Source: Anaerolineaceae bacterium (GTDB lineage Bacteria > Chloroflexota > Anaerolineae > Aggregatilineales > Phototrophicaceae). From it: a DNA stretch of 64,000 nucleotides. This document shows positions 9,149 through 17,819 of the stretch, one piece after another. Position 1 is the first letter of the stretch; each line of letters begins with the position of its first letter. The notes below the pieces were generated by a model. The model made no database searches. It had not been told where the DNA came from and was given only the letters and a program-made list of their open reading frames with translations. The stretch spans positions 1-64,000 of the forward strand of contig JACKCG010000007.1 in assembly GCA_020634135.1 (NCBI GenBank), read 5' to 3'. A program made the position numbers and the translations under genes.

Positions 9149-10468
9149 TTACTTATTCTTCCCCGGAGGCGTACCCGCATCGCAACTATTCCCAACACAA
9201 TCATCGTCATGCCCTGGGGTGTTGCAGCTGTTTCCCGTTGGGCAGGTATCTGATGTATCCGTCGCACTGGATGTGTCGCAATTGTCCCCCACACATTCAG
9301 GCAAATCTGCGTTCGCTGGGTCGCAACAAAGATTATCTCCGGTCACGTACTGACCCACATTATCAGTAGTACTCGTCGTGGCGTACATCTGGGCAATCTC
9401 ATCATAAGTCAGCGGCGTCGCAACGGTAATTGTCTGCTTCAGCAACCCGATAGGCAGGTTCATAAGGGAATCCCGATCATAAGGCTCTGGTGGCAGCGGC
9501 GGCCCGGCGGGGGTCAGACTATCCGTCATCGGCACACGAACCCGAGACCCGGCAAAGGCAATATGTTCCACGCCCATCGCCTCAACCCGCGCCTTCCCTT
9601 CGAGCGTTGTGACCGTCATTTCGCCGTTACGCTGCGCCTCAAAGTAAACCGTTGACCCGATATGAATATTGACCTCGTTAATCAGCAGATTGACTTCGCC
9701 CGCACCCTCCGGCGTTTGGATTAAGAAGCCACTTCCCGGCATTTCGGCGCACGCCGTCTGATCATCAGTGCCAGTTTCAAAATAGAAAGCCTGCATCGGG
9801 CCAAAATGGGGCGTGCCAGCCTCCTCAATCGGCAAAGTCTGAGTATCCCCAGCAGTCGTAACCAGGGAAGCGAAAACCCATCCGACCAGGTCGGTATCCG
9901 GCACATGAATGCGTAGCCAGGAGCTATCTGCCAGACGCCCTAACACCACCACCTGCTCGTGGGCGGCAATCGTAGCGATAACCCGCCCCTGCTGATTCGG
10001 CGTCAAGCGTACATTGGCATTCGACGGGCCATTTGCAGTGGCATCCAGGGTTGCACCGGATGTAACCGCATTATCAACCTGCACATCGCCAAACATCAGC
10101 AGTGTCAGGTTCTCAGGGCGTGACTGCGGCAGATTAGCACGCAATTGCATCTCCGTGACGCCCCACACCCCAGATACGACATCCAGCGCGCTCAGATGTA
10201 AAGACCGCAAGCCCGTGATATCAACTTTGTCACCAGGATTACTGAATTGCAACGACCAGCCCGGTTGAGACTGAGCATCCAGAAGTACATGGCCGTAACA
10301 GGCCTGGTTGCGCCCGATTGTATCGCATAACTCCTGCGTTGCCATCAGTGCGGTTTGCACCACCATTGGGCAATCTACCTGCTGCGCCTGTGCCGGAGAT
10401 ACACCGGACAAAGCCAACCACATCACAGCAGCCAGGATAAGGACGGGTAGTGCATAAATGTACTTCAT
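9149..10468 (-). CDS. Secreted SH3/FecR-like protein with Cys-rich tail
   Basis: A 439-residue exported protein. The N-terminus is a clear signal peptide (MKYIYALP, hydrophobic core, cleavage near AQA-QQ at about residue 28). A bacterial SH3-type domain lies at roughly 145-205 (NVRLTPNQQG to VGWVFASLV), followed by a FecR-like beta-rich segment (STVYFEAQRNGEMTVTTLEG). The last 60 residues are unusual: rich in Cys, Asp, Thr and Asn (for example DTCPTGNSCNTPGHDDDCVG), which suggests disulfides or metal binding outside the cell. ATG 10468 is chosen for the AGAGGA site 9 bases upstream and for the signal peptide; the frame extends to 10489. It has its own promoter (10561-10590) and terminator. 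Probable envelope or surface protein; exact role unknown. Confidence 0.8.
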   Translation of the reverse strand: MKYIYALPVLILAAVMWLALSGVSPAQAQQVDCPMVVQTALMATQELCDTIGRNQACYGHVLLDAQSQPGWSLQFSNPGDKVDITGLRSLHLSALDVVSGVWGVTEMQLRANLPQSRPENLTLLMFGDVQVDNAVTSGATLDATANGPSNANVRLTPNQQGRVIATIAAHEQVVVLGRLADSSWLRIHVPDTDLVGWVFASLVTTAGDTQTLPIEEAGTPHFGPMQAFYFETGTDDQTACAEMPGSGFLIQTPEGAGEVNLLINEVNIHIGSTVYFEAQRNGEMTVTTLEGKARVEAMGVEHIAFAGSRVRVPMTDSLTPAGPPLPPEPYDRDSLMNLPIGLLKQTITVATPLTYDEIAQMYATTSTTDNVGQYVTGDNLCCDPANADLPECVGDNCDTSSATDTSDTCPTGNSCNTPGHDDDCVGNSCDAGTPPGKNK

Positions 10469-10818
10469 CGGTAAGATTCCTCTTATCACCTACGGAAAAT
10501 CAGCGCGCTCACTGTTTACACCAAAACCAAAGCAGCGAACACTTCGAAAATCCTATTATCATTATCGTACAAATACAGCCTTAACGTCAACTTTTTCCAC
10601 AATTATTCACAATTTTCACGCCGGAATAACACGGGTTAAGTTTCCCAAAACAGAACCTCTCGTCAAAAACAATAACGTTGTTCCTGCCAAATATGTTACA
10701 ATGCGTTATCCTAACTCATCTACAAAGTCGAACGAAATATATAGGGGTGCATGGTTATGAACCCCGCTTCAAAACATACAAAAAACGCTTATCCCCACGA
10801 AACCCACAACCACTGCCC
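10469..10818. other. 350-base AT-rich intergenic region
   Basis: It separates two minus-strand genes. The right half holds no structure I can name. The left part contains the promoter at 10561-10590. Short plus-strand reading frames here have no initiation site or protein-like composition and were not called. Confidence 0.6.
10561..10590 (-). promoter_or_regulatory. Sigma-70-like promoter for the SH3/FecR-like gene
   Basis: On the minus strand, TTGACG (10585-10590) and GATAAT (10561-10566) are separated by 18 bases, each matching consensus at five of six positions. The start codon lies about 90 bases downstream. Confidence 0.6.
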
Positions 10819-12927
10819 CTAATTCGGACATTCCGCTTGACTGTTGAGAAGGACTTCGCTAAAGATCATGCGATGATCGGAAGCCGGAGAGTCCATCCAG
10901 CCATTCCCACACAGCGACAGCGGATTCCGCAACCAGAGGTAATCCACCCGCGCGATCAGGTCGGTGCGCCAAAGCGTGGCCGAAAGTTCCAGCGGACTGC
11001 CGGCAAACGGGTCTATAAAATTCGCGGCGGTCATCTGCGCGATCAGGTCGGAGTTCGGCGTATTGTTGAAGGTACCCCCCAGTAAGATACGCTCCCGATT
11101 CACGTTGGGATGCTGTGCGCTGATAATCCTGAAAATTTCAGTCAACTGCTGCTGTTGATCCTGTTCCTGTTCACTGATCGGGCGACCATCGCCGGTTTCC
11201 AGCAAAAAACCCAACCATGTATTATAAATCGTGAGTTCGCCACTATCCGGCAATATTCTGACCCACTGCACGCCGGTTTGCGTGCTGATACTAGTCAATA
11301 GGCTGCCGCCTGCCTCAGCTATCGGCACTTTAGATAGCACAGCCAGCCCTTGCAACCCTTCATTTGTCGCGTAAAACCGGCGATCCATCTTCAGCCGCCG
11401 CGCCAGCCATAGGCTCTCATCCACGCCAAAGCTGGTCATACGGCCCACGTCTACCTGCTGGAGCAGCACCACCTGGGCGCCGCTGATGTCAATCGTCTGG
11501 GCAATCGCTTCCAGGTCAAAACCGAAGAACTCGCTGTAGCCGTTATGGATGTTATACGTGCCTACTCGGATACTATCCACGTTCTGCACCGGGTTAATCA
11601 CTGGCGGGCGCACGGCAAACGATACATACAGGGTCAGCACCACCGTCACAACCAGGCCGCCAATCGTGCCGGAGGCCTTGCCCCCCACCCAGGGAATCCG
11701 CCGTTGGGTCTGGATGAGCGGCAGCGCAACCAGGAAAGACGACAGCAGCAGCAAACCCAGTCCCATCCCCCGGAAACCACGCAGCAGCGGCGGCACGAAC
11801 CGGTTCAGGAAATTGAGTTCCTGCCCAAAGTTCCGCACATAGGCATACTCATAGGTGAAGTTATCACCAACGGCCAACAGCAGAAAGATCAGTACCCCGA
11901 AAACGACCCACAGGCCGGTCAGGTTACGTTCTTTTTCTGCCTGCGGACGCGCCAGCCACCACCACGTCAGGCTCACGATAAACTGTGTGACCACCAATGC
12001 CGCGCCCGCCCCTGCCCCTTCAAAACGAGTGCCAACCACGAACAACAGCGCCAACAGCAGCATCCACGACCAGCCGCGTACACTGCCATCAAACAGCGTA
12101 ATAAACGTGCGTGCCTGTTTTCGCACCCAGGGGACAACCGGGAGCAGGGTCGCCAGCATCACAAAGGGCGCAAAGAGCGTGTAATCCACCCGCGCTCGTC
12201 CGGCAATCGCGTTAGGCAGCGCCAGCAGCGACACTTCCAGGAACAACAGCCCACCCAGGCCAATTCCACCCCAGAACGGCATCAGACCACGTTCAAGCGG
12301 CATAGCCGACATCCGACGCCTTTGCGAAAGAAACGTCAGCACGGCAATCCCGCCCAGAACCACTGATAGAATCATCTGCACAGTGGTATACTCCAGTGAC
12401 CAGGACGGATCGAGCGTATTGCCAAAAGCGCGAAGTGCCTGGTCGAGGCCGAAACCCAAGACAAACAGATAGGGCAGCACACCTAACCGCTGACGCACCA
12501 GCAGCGCGATATATAGCAGACCGCCACCCAGGACAACCGCCGCAGCCGCCGTCGGTGTCAGCACCGTTCCAACAGCCATAAGCGCTCGCCCCACCGCGAC
12601 GACTAGGGCAGAAACCAGCATAAACCAACGAAAGCGCCCAATCACAAGCGCCAGCAGTGGGAGTGCGACCATGTAGAGAACTAAGCTGGCTTCACCGCTG
12701 ACAATCCCTGGATCAACAACGCCCGGCGTGTTGGCCCGGATACTGGTCGGGTCGAATCCCAGCACCAGTGTGGCACTCCCGACCCGGCTGTATAACATGC
12801 CAATCAGGAAGCGCAACGCCTGGACAAAGAACAGCCCGACAAAGCCCGCTTCATAGACAGAAAGCTGCGGAGCGGCAAACAGAAAATGCAAAACGTTAGA
12901 CACGCTGGACTGTAGACGGCTAAACAT
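10819..12927 (-). CDS. Polytopic membrane protein with altered EEP domain
   Basis: A 702-residue protein. The first 440 residues hold about 12 hydrophobic helices. The C-terminal 250 residues form an endonuclease/exonuclease/phosphatase (EEP) fold: TYNIHNG, LLQQVD, LGGTFNNTP, RVDYLWL and ASDHRMI are recognisable. The family normally reads LQE and GDFN. Here the metal-binding Glu is Gln (codon at 11455-11457, a single-base change from Glu) and the Asp is Thr (11071-11073), while the Asn, Asp-His and Arg-x-Asp positions remain. It may therefore bind rather than cleave its ligand. Related EEP proteins act on phosphodiesters such as nucleic acids or lipids. GGAG lies 6 bases before ATG 12927. It diverges from the amidohydrolase gene. 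Confidence 0.85.
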   Translation of the reverse strand: MFSRLQSSVSNVLHFLFAAPQLSVYEAGFVGLFFVQALRFLIGMLYSRVGSATLVLGFDPTSIRANTPGVVDPGIVSGEASLVLYMVALPLLALVIGRFRWFMLVSALVVAVGRALMAVGTVLTPTAAAAVVLGGGLLYIALLVRQRLGVLPYLFVLGFGLDQALRAFGNTLDPSWSLEYTTVQMILSVVLGGIAVLTFLSQRRRMSAMPLERGLMPFWGGIGLGGLLFLEVSLLALPNAIAGRARVDYTLFAPFVMLATLLPVVPWVRKQARTFITLFDGSVRGWSWMLLLALLFVVGTRFEGAGAGAALVVTQFIVSLTWWWLARPQAEKERNLTGLWVVFGVLIFLLLAVGDNFTYEYAYVRNFGQELNFLNRFVPPLLRGFRGMGLGLLLLSSFLVALPLIQTQRRIPWVGGKASGTIGGLVVTVVLTLYVSFAVRPPVINPVQNVDSIRVGTYNIHNGYSEFFGFDLEAIAQTIDISGAQVVLLQQVDVGRMTSFGVDESLWLARRLKMDRRFYATNEGLQGLAVLSKVPIAEAGGSLLTSISTQTGVQWVRILPDSGELTIYNTWLGFLLETGDGRPISEQEQDQQQQLTEIFRIISAQHPNVNRERILLGGTFNNTPNSDLIAQMTAANFIDPFAGSPLELSATLWRTDLIARVDYLWLRNPLSLCGNGWMDSPASDHRMIFSEVLLNSQAECPN

Positions 12928-12970
12928 AAATTCTCCATGTGTGTAGCATGGGTAAAGTGTACATCAGTGA

Positions 12971-12976
12971 TATAAT
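12971..12976 (+). promoter_or_regulatory. -10 element (TATAAT) for the amidohydrolase gene
   Basis: A perfect TATAAT sits at 12971-12976 with no good -35 box upstream. Transcription would start near 12983, which leaves no leader for an ATG at 12986 and so supports the GTG start at 13022. Confidence 0.45.
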
Positions 12977-13021
12977 CACGCCAATATGCAGGCCACATTT
13001 TTAAGGAAAGTGAGTAATCCA

Positions 13022-15004
13022 GTGGAACGTGCAGATACGATTTTAACCGGCGGTATCGTCGTGACGATGAATCAGCAATTTGAGGTCATTCTGGATGGCG
13101 CAGTGGTTATCCGGGATGAACGGATCATCGCTGTTGGCCCGAGTGACGAAATTTCCAAAACCTATACGGCGGACAAGGTGGTATCCTGTCAGGGACAGTA
13201 TGTGATTCCCGGCCTTGTCAACGCCCATACCCATATTTCCATGACACTCTTGCGCGGACTGGCGGATGACCTGCGGCTGGACGTGTGGCTGATGGGCTAC
13301 GTGATGCCCACTGAACACGAATTCGTCAACCCGGAGTTCTGCCGCCTGGGAGCAAAGCTGGCCTGTGCGGAAATGATCCGCAGCGGAATTACCAGTTTTG
13401 CGGATATGTACTACTATGAGGCCGATGTCGCCGCCGCCACCGTCGAGGCGGGGATGCGCGGTGTCCTGGGTCAGACAATTCTTAAGTTCCCGGCCCCGGA
13501 CGCTGAAACCTACGAGGACAGTCTGGCCTACACGGAAAAGTTTATTCAGGAATGGAAAGACCATCCCCTGATTACCCCGGCACTCGCACCCCATGCCCCC
13601 TACTCGACCACCAATGATCTCCTGCGCCGCTGCGGGGACATGGCCCGTAAATATGATGTCCCGGTGCTGATCCACATCGCGGAAACCAAGCTGGAAGTTG
13701 AGGACAGCGAGAAAGAGTTCGGCATGAGGGTCGTCCCCAGAGTGCAGGCCACCGATCTGCTGAACGCGAAAGTCCTGGCCGCCCACTGTGTCCACATTGA
13801 CTCCCGCGAAATGGACATGATCCACCAGCACGAAACCACCGTCGCCCACTGCCCCACCAGCAATCTGAAGCTGGCGTCGGGAATCGCGCCGATCACGCAA
13901 ATGCTCGAACGTGGTCTGACAGTTGGCATCGGGACCGACGGCCCGGCCAGCAACAACGACCTGGATATGATGGAAGAAGTCCGGTTGGCGGCGATTCTGG
14001 CGAAAACCGCCGCCAACAACCCGACGGCAGTCCCGGCCAAACAGGCGCTGCTGATGGCAACGCGCCAGGGCGCAGCGGCCTTATTCATGGAAGATAAGAC
14101 CGGCAGCCTCGAACCCGGAAAACTGGCCGATGTCATCACGATTGACGCTAATCCGGTTCACAACATCCCGCAGTTCCAGCGCGACCCCGATCTGGTCTAC
14201 TCCCGCATCGTCTATGCCAGCAAAGCAACGGATGTACGGCATGTGCTGGTGAACGGGAAGTGGCTGATGCAGGATCGTCAGCTTCTCACCCTCAACGAAG
14301 CGGAGTTGATCGAACAGGCGGCAGATTACGCGAAAAAGGTAGATGCGTTCCTGGCCGCCCGCGAAGGTGACATCCTCAGCAAGCTGCTGGCAATCGGCGG
14401 GCTGGAGCAGGAAGAGAGTTTCGAGGTTCAGGTCAAAGCCGAAATACCGGATGCGAGTATCATAGACAAACTGCTCCAGCATCCCGACGTTCACCTGCTG
14501 CGCCATGTGCATTATCGTCAGTACGATACCTATTTCATGTTTGACGATCCTGACCAGGGACGGGTACGTTATCGGGAAGACGATCTGATTGATGAGGACG
14601 GAGAAGTCCAGTCGGTACGCAGTCGCCTCACCTTCACCAAACCCACCAAAGAACGGGACTTCAATTCAACCGTCCTGCTCTCACGCTCCCAGTTCATCTC
14701 ATCGGCAGATCGCCCGCTGCGCTTCTACCGCGAATACTTCCAACCGGCTAGCGAACGCGAATTACATAAAGACCGTCTCCGCTGGCACGTTCACTACCAG
14801 GGCGTACTGTTCTATGTCAACATTGACCGCGTGACCCAACCGGCGCAGGTGCAAACGTTCATCGAAATCAAGAGCCGCACCTGGTCAGCCTCGGACGCCG
14901 AATATAAAGCAGACCGGATTCAGGAAATGCTGAGCATTCTGGAAGTCACCCGGCAGGCGGCTATCCAGCAGGATTACCTGGAATTGAATGCCCCCACCGT
15001 ATAG
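13022..15004 (+). CDS. SAH/MTA-deaminase-like amidohydrolase fused to CYTH-like domain
   Basis: A 660-residue fusion. Residues 1-430 are an amidohydrolase of the S-adenosylhomocysteine/methylthioadenosine deaminase type: metal ligands in NAHTHISM, HIAET, AHCVH and GTDGPASNNDLDM, and a C-terminal SLEPGKLADVI strap. These enzymes deaminate adenosine-containing thioethers in methionine salvage; chlorohydrolase-like substrates are possible. Residues 470-650 look like a CYTH domain (RVRYRE, RLTFTKP, FIEIKSRTWS), a fold that handles triphosphates or nucleotides with a divalent metal. I know of no standard enzyme with this pairing. GTG 13022 is preferred, with AAGGAAAG 11 bases upstream and the protein then starting ERADTILTGG as in the family; ATG 12986 would add 12 residues of little sense. 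It is followed by a terminator. Confidence 0.88.
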   Translation: MERADTILTGGIVVTMNQQFEVILDGAVVIRDERIIAVGPSDEISKTYTADKVVSCQGQYVIPGLVNAHTHISMTLLRGLADDLRLDVWLMGYVMPTEHEFVNPEFCRLGAKLACAEMIRSGITSFADMYYYEADVAAATVEAGMRGVLGQTILKFPAPDAETYEDSLAYTEKFIQEWKDHPLITPALAPHAPYSTTNDLLRRCGDMARKYDVPVLIHIAETKLEVEDSEKEFGMRVVPRVQATDLLNAKVLAAHCVHIDSREMDMIHQHETTVAHCPTSNLKLASGIAPITQMLERGLTVGIGTDGPASNNDLDMMEEVRLAAILAKTAANNPTAVPAKQALLMATRQGAAALFMEDKTGSLEPGKLADVITIDANPVHNIPQFQRDPDLVYSRIVYASKATDVRHVLVNGKWLMQDRQLLTLNEAELIEQAADYAKKVDAFLAAREGDILSKLLAIGGLEQEESFEVQVKAEIPDASIIDKLLQHPDVHLLRHVHYRQYDTYFMFDDPDQGRVRYREDDLIDEDGEVQSVRSRLTFTKPTKERDFNSTVLLSRSQFISSADRPLRFYREYFQPASERELHKDRLRWHVHYQGVLFYVNIDRVTQPAQVQTFIEIKSRTWSASDAEYKADRIQEMLSILEVTRQAAIQQDYLELNAPTV

Positions 15005-15032
15005 ATGTGGCTGTTCGGGTTACAAGCAAATA

Positions 15033-15065
15033 AGCCGGGCGGTTCTATCCGTCCGCCTGGCTTTT
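15033..15065 (+). terminator. Intrinsic terminator after the amidohydrolase gene
   Basis: AGCCGGGCGG (15033-15042) pairs with CCGCCTGGCT (15053-15062, one G-U) and is followed by a short T run to 15065. Confidence 0.8.
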
Positions 15066-15157
15066 ACCGACAAACGCAGTGATGAGCGGCAACAACATCA
15101 TCACAACCGGTTATGTTCTCCCACATCCTTCCACCAGCAAAGTATTGGACAGGTGTT

Positions 15158-17098
15158 ATGTTAGTTGGACAATCAGATTGGTTTGAGGCACAGGCGCAGC
15201 TTACTCTGGCGCGGTTGCTGCCCCGTATTACCCCCCTTTTAGACCCGGTTGCCGAACGGGACGTTTTTTTGGAGCGGTTAGATCGCTATTTCCCGACGAT
15301 TTTCCGCCTCCTCCATTCCGTATATGGCGCTCAGTACGACTTTTTTTATCACCTGGAACAGGCGCTCACCGTTGCTGCCCAGATGTACGCCCGCCGTTCG
15401 CCCGAACTCAAAGCACTTGACCGGCAGCGCGAAGCCAACCCCACCTGGTTTCAGCATGAGCAGATGGTGGGCGGAGTCTACTATGTAGACCGCTTTGCCG
15501 GGAATCTCCAGGGCATTCAAGAGAAAATCCCCTATTTCGTGGAACTTGGGCTGACTTACCTGCACCTCATGCCCCTGTTCCACAGCCCAGCGGGGAAAAG
15601 TGACGGCGGTTATGCCGTCAGTAGCTACCGGGAAACCAACCCGGCGCTCGGCACCATGGCGGAATTAGAATCACTCGCCGCTGAACTCCGCGAGAACGGG
15701 ATCAGTCTGGTGCTGGATTTCGTCTTTAACCACACGTCGGATGAACATGAATGGGCCAGGAAAGCCCTAGCCGGTGATCCGCAGTATCAGAATTTCTACT
15801 ATATGTTTGATGACCGGCTGCTGCCGGATGCCTATGAGCGCAACCTGCGGGAAATCTTCCCCCAGCAGGCCCCCGGCAATTTCACCTACCGGGAAGACAT
15901 CCACAAATGGGTATGGACGACATTTAACCCCTTCCAGTGGGACCTGAACTACTCAAACCCGGATGTCTTTAACGCCATGCTGGGGGAAATGCTCTTCCTG
16001 GCGAACCAGGGCGTTGAGGTACTACGCCTGGATGCGGTGGCGTTTATCTGGAAACAGATGGGGACAACCTGCGAAAACCTGCCCCAGGTTCACGCGCTTA
16101 TCCGCGCCTTTAACGCGCTGGTACGACTCGCTGCGCCCGCTATGCTCTTTAAGTCAGAAGCGATTGTCCACCCGGATAATGTCGCCAGCTATATTGACTG
16201 GGAGGAGTGTCCCATCTCATATAACCCGACGCTGATGGCGCTCCTATGGGAATCCCTGGCGACCCGTGATGTCCGTTTGCTGCTGACTTCCATGCAAAAA
16301 CGCTTCGCCCTGCCCGAACAATGCGCCTGGGTAAATTATGTGCGCTGCCATGATGACATTGGCTGGACATTCGCCGACGAAGATGCTGCCGCGTTGGGGA
16401 TCAACGGCTCCGATCACCGTTGGTTCCTGAATATGTTCTATACGGGGAGTTTTGCCGGGAGCTTCGCCAATGGCATCGCATTCAACTACAACCCCGCTAA
16501 CCGGGACATGCGCATCACTGGCACAGCCGCTTCGTTGGCCGGGCTGGAACAGGCCATCAAAATGGATAATAGCCAGTTCATTGAACACAGCCTGCGCCGC
16601 CTGCTGCTCATCCACAGCATCATTCTCAGTGCCGGGGGTATCCCCCTGATCTATCTGGGTGATGAGATCGCCACCCTGAACGACTATTCTTTCATGGATG
16701 ACCCGGCCAAAGCCGACGACAGCCGCTGGGTACATCGCCCGTATTTCAACTGGGAAAAAGCCGCCCAGCGGGATGACAAGACGACAAACGAAGGCCACCT
16801 GTTCCAATCGCTGCTGCACCTGATCCAGATTCGCAAACAAACGCCCGAAATGGCCGATGACCAGACCGTCTTTTTTGACCCCGGCAGCCAGCATGTTCTG
16901 GGGTATATCCGGGGCGGCAGGGTTTTAATTCTGGTGAATTTCAGCGAATACGAACAGATGCTTTACCGGGAATCGCTGCGTCCCTACTGGACTATCCCGG
17001 AACAGGTGACCGACCTGGTGACCGGCATTACCTATGACCTGCCGGACACCCTCACTTTAGAACCCTATACGTTTGTGTGGCTGCGAGCGGCAGATTAG
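15158..17098 (+). CDS. ams: Amylosucrase (GH13)
   Basis: A 646-residue glucansucrase close in length to the Neisseria polysaccharea enzyme (636). It builds alpha-1,4-glucan from sucrose and releases fructose. Signature blocks are present: VDRFAGNLQGI, SDGGYAVSSYR, DFVFNHTSDEHEWA, the nucleophile Asp in LRLDAVAFIWKQMGTT, the general acid Glu in FKSEAIVHPD, and the transition-state Asp in VRCHDDIGWTFADED. No signal peptide is evident, so it is probably cytoplasmic. ATG 15158 follows AGGTG; an in-frame ATG at 15113 would add 15 residues without a clear ribosome site. The gene converges on rnc with overlapping stop codons (17095-17098). No sucrose transporter is adjacent. Confidence 0.93.
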   Translation: MLVGQSDWFEAQAQLTLARLLPRITPLLDPVAERDVFLERLDRYFPTIFRLLHSVYGAQYDFFYHLEQALTVAAQMYARRSPELKALDRQREANPTWFQHEQMVGGVYYVDRFAGNLQGIQEKIPYFVELGLTYLHLMPLFHSPAGKSDGGYAVSSYRETNPALGTMAELESLAAELRENGISLVLDFVFNHTSDEHEWARKALAGDPQYQNFYYMFDDRLLPDAYERNLREIFPQQAPGNFTYREDIHKWVWTTFNPFQWDLNYSNPDVFNAMLGEMLFLANQGVEVLRLDAVAFIWKQMGTTCENLPQVHALIRAFNALVRLAAPAMLFKSEAIVHPDNVASYIDWEECPISYNPTLMALLWESLATRDVRLLLTSMQKRFALPEQCAWVNYVRCHDDIGWTFADEDAAALGINGSDHRWFLNMFYTGSFAGSFANGIAFNYNPANRDMRITGTAASLAGLEQAIKMDNSQFIEHSLRRLLLIHSIILSAGGIPLIYLGDEIATLNDYSFMDDPAKADDSRWVHRPYFNWEKAAQRDDKTTNEGHLFQSLLHLIQIRKQTPEMADDQTVFFDPGSQHVLGYIRGGRVLILVNFSEYEQMLYRESLRPYWTIPEQVTDLVTGITYDLPDTLTLEPYTFVWLRAAD

Positions 17099-17811
17099 CT
17101 GCTGGAAAGCAGTAAAGGCGATTCCCCGCTTTCAAGCTGTGTCAGCGCGTCCTGAGCGGCGGATTGGGCGGCAGATTGTTTGCTCCGCCCGGTTCCTCGC
17201 CCGGCAAGTTGTTCGCCAATCCACACCTCAACGACAAATTCCTTCGCGTGGTCGGGGCCAAAGGCGTCCACCGTCTCATACACCGGGGTCAGGCTGCGGC
17301 GCGACTGACTCCATTCTTGTAACAAACTGCGGGCATCTTTATCCGACGACTCCTTCAAGACCTGCTTGAGTAGATCATCCAGCAGCGGCGTTGTAAAATG
17401 GCGTACCGCATCCAGTCCCTGGTCAAGATACAACGCGCCGACAACCGCCTCAAACCCGGCGCACAAGTTGGTAGGCCGTTCGCGCCCGCCACTCATCTCT
17501 TCACCGCGTCCTACCCGCAGGGCAGCGCCCAGGTGGATACGGTGCGACAATTCGGCCAGTGCCTCGGTTTTCACCAGCGCCGCTCGCAGCCGGGTCAGAT
17601 ACCCTTCCGGCTCATCCGGGAAGCGCCGGAACAACATATCGCCCACCAGAAAATCCAGCACCGCATCACCCAGAAACTCCAAACGCTCGTTATCCGCTGA
17701 ATCGCCATCCGGCTGTTCGTTGATATATGAGCGATGCGTCAGGGCTTGCAGCGCCAGACTGGTATCCCGAAAGGTCAATCCGGCCTGGCGCAGAAAGTCG
17801 TCTAATTCCAT
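17095..17811 (-). CDS. rnc: Ribonuclease III
   Basis: A 238-residue endonuclease for double-stranded RNA, acting in rRNA and mRNA processing. The RNase III domain carries the signature NERLEFLGDAVL (about 40-51) with its Glu and Asp metal ligands; a C-terminal dsRNA-binding domain spans about 155-225 (DARSLLQEW, RGTGRSKQSAAQSAA). In the second active-site helix the sequence is NLCAGFEAVVGALYLD: the essential Glu is kept, but the position of E. coli Asp114 reads Ala (17458-17460). ATG 17811 is chosen because GAGGA lies about 5 bases upstream and immediately follows the fabF stop; ATG-like starts further up would overlap fabF. It is co-transcribed with fabF (8-base gap), a common pairing. Confidence 0.95.
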   Translation of the reverse strand: MELDDFLRQAGLTFRDTSLALQALTHRSYINEQPDGDSADNERLEFLGDAVLDFLVGDMLFRRFPDEPEGYLTRLRAALVKTEALAELSHRIHLGAALRVGRGEEMSGGRERPTNLCAGFEAVVGALYLDQGLDAVRHFTTPLLDDLLKQVLKESSDKDARSLLQEWSQSRRSLTPVYETVDAFGPDHAKEFVVEVWIGEQLAGRGTGRSKQSAAQSAAQDALTQLESGESPLLLSSS

Positions 17812-17819
17812 TTTTCCTC

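Noticed and set aside
10458..11085. Plus-strand frames across the intergenic region and the EEP gene end
   Set aside because: They have no start signals and overlap a well-supported minus-strand gene.
11545..12366. A 273-codon open frame antisense to the membrane EEP gene
   Set aside because: Its His/Gln/Arg-rich text is the reverse of hydrophobic codons on the real strand; no protein-like pattern.
12986..13021. ATG start of the amidohydrolase at 12986
   Set aside because: A perfect -10 box only 10 bases upstream leaves no leader, and the first 12 residues do not resemble the family; GTG 13022 has a ribosome site.
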